Origin: Sorex araneus
Lineage: Eukaryota > Chordata > Mammalia > Eulipotyphla > Soricidae
Assembly (NCBI RefSeq): GCF_027595985.1
Contig: NC_073313.1
Location: 109,734,552 to 109,798,551, forward strand
Direction: 5' to 3'
DNA length: 64,000 nt
Positions 63,009 to 64,000 of this stretch are shown in pieces. The first letter of the stretch is position 1. The number at the start of each line of letters is the position of its first letter. A program made the position numbers and the translations under genes. The notes below the pieces were generated by a model. It was not told the origin of the DNA. It was given only the letters and a program-made list of their open reading frames with translations, and ran no database searches.

Positions 63009-64000
63009 GTTGAATATTTTAAATTTTTTTTTTATTTTTTTAAATTTTTTTTTATTTTTAATTTTATTGAATCACCATGTGGAAGGTTACATAGTTCTCA
63101 GGGTTATGTCAGTTATACAATACTAAAACACCCTTCCCTTCACCAGTGCCCATATTCCATCACCAACAACCCCAGTCTACCTCCCGCCCCCTCCCGTCCC
63201 CCCAGTCCCCGCCCTTGTAAGTGATAAGTTTCACTATGCTTTATCTTGATTACATTCCATGTTTCAACACATAACTCACTATTGTTGCTGGAGTTTACCC
63301 CCAAAAAAACATACAGTCCTACTGCCAAGGAAGCATTTGATAGTTTTCCATTGCTGAGAATGTAGAGATATTAAGTCCCGCTGTTTGTTACATAACTTTT
63401 TTTCCCCCCTCTTCCCGTGCCACCGAGTTCATGCCTGCTTAGTAATCCTCATAGTATGATTGATGCCACGCTGCCTGACAAAGGGAAAAAAAAACGAGAA
63501 AGATGGTTATTTCCCGTCATCAGCCAGCATGGGGCTATGGCTTAGTTGATAGTCTAGCAGCATGTCTGCAAGCAGATTCTGGAACCAAAAGTAGTGCGGT
63601 GGTATCGGCCCCGGCTCGAGACTCCACCAGTGTCCCGCTGTTTCATGTACATAATAATTTTTTCCTTATATCCCGTTCCCACGCCACCAGGTTCGTGTCT
63701 GCTTAATGGACATCATAATATGGCTCATGCCACGCTGCATTTCTTCCCAAGAAAGAAGGATATTTCTTCTCCTCAGCCGGCGTGGGGTTATGGCTTAGTT
63801 CAGTCTAGAGAGATGGCTACCACTTTGATTGCCTTCAATATTTCAACAAAAGACTTACTATTCTTGTTAGGATTTTCCCCCAAAAGTCCAACCCGTTAAA
63901 AAGGAACCATTTCATATTGCTGATGATTAGATGACATTAGGTTTTGGGTTTCTGTATAAAGTCCAGGGAAAATTCTGCCAGAAATTACATCACTGCAAAC
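63009..64000 (-). mobile_element. related modular retroposon, cut by window end
   Basis: It starts at a T-rich tract with the same gaatcaccatgtgg... caccagtgcccatattcc 3' end as the 2602-3235 copy. It then shows the tttcaacacataactcac module (63262) and the same module again at 63840, plus a tandem pair of units about 257 bp apart (63375 and 63632) with tcccgctgttt... gccacc... catgccacgctgc. The last bases translate on the minus strand to FLAEFSLDF, matching YLEEISLDL of the other copy, but after a stop codon. Confidence 0.7.

Noticed and set aside
57658..64000. Search for more TRPC5 exons (S6 and pore)
   Set aside because: No minus-strand stretch encodes the expected pore or S6 residues, so they lie beyond the window.

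Overview
This window is mammalian nuclear DNA with an intron-rich gene structure. The nearest match is an insectivore (Eulipotyphla), most likely a shrew. The repeats suggest this: dozens of copies of a roughly 175 bp tRNA-headed SINE and a related roughly 245 bp SINE, which I associate with soricids, plus a LINE-1 lineage whose 3' ends share a purine-rich tail. The species call rests on remembered repeat style, not on a search. The two genes are neighbours on the human X chromosome (Xq23), so this is probably X-linked sequence.

Region 1 (1-37410, plus strand) is the 3' part of ALG13. Twenty coding exons have good splice sites and matching phases. They run from the end of the OTU domain (3349), through the Tudor domain (11212-14193) and the proline-rich exon (30120-30356), to the stop codon at 37408-37410. 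The N-terminal glycosyltransferase exons and the start of the OTU domain lie upstream of the window. The ALG13 3' UTR follows, with candidate poly(A) signals at 37740 and 38004.

Region 2 (about 38-53.3 kb) is the tail-to-tail intergenic interval. It has a SINE-rich part near ALG13, an ancient L1 fragment around 43.5-45 kb, and a SINE-poor 45-53 kb block that probably includes the long TRPC5 3' UTR.

Region 3 (53332-64000, minus strand) is the 3' end of TRPC5. Four coding exons encode the cytoplasmic C-terminus, from the TRP box just after S6 through the calmodulin/IP3-receptor-binding segment to the PDZ-binding tail VTTRL. The upstream channel exons lie beyond the window. The 58-64 kb stretch is TRPC5 intron filled with L1 pieces, including two head-to-head L1 3' ends, and a modular retroposon cut by the window end.

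The two genes are not functionally linked. ALG13 is the catalytic subunit, with ALG14, of the second step of lipid-linked oligosaccharide synthesis at the ER. TRPC5 is a plasma-membrane cation channel. Almost everything else is transposable-element history. The most unusual items are a modular, GC-rich retroposon family with a perfect 17 bp target duplication (2602-3235, with a relative at 63009-64000), a solo LTR with a 6 bp target duplication, a SINE with a twin-priming-like 5' inversion, a tandem pair of SINEs at one target, and a candidate ALG13 cassette exon. I saw no CRISPR array, prokaryotic gene or clearly new protein system.
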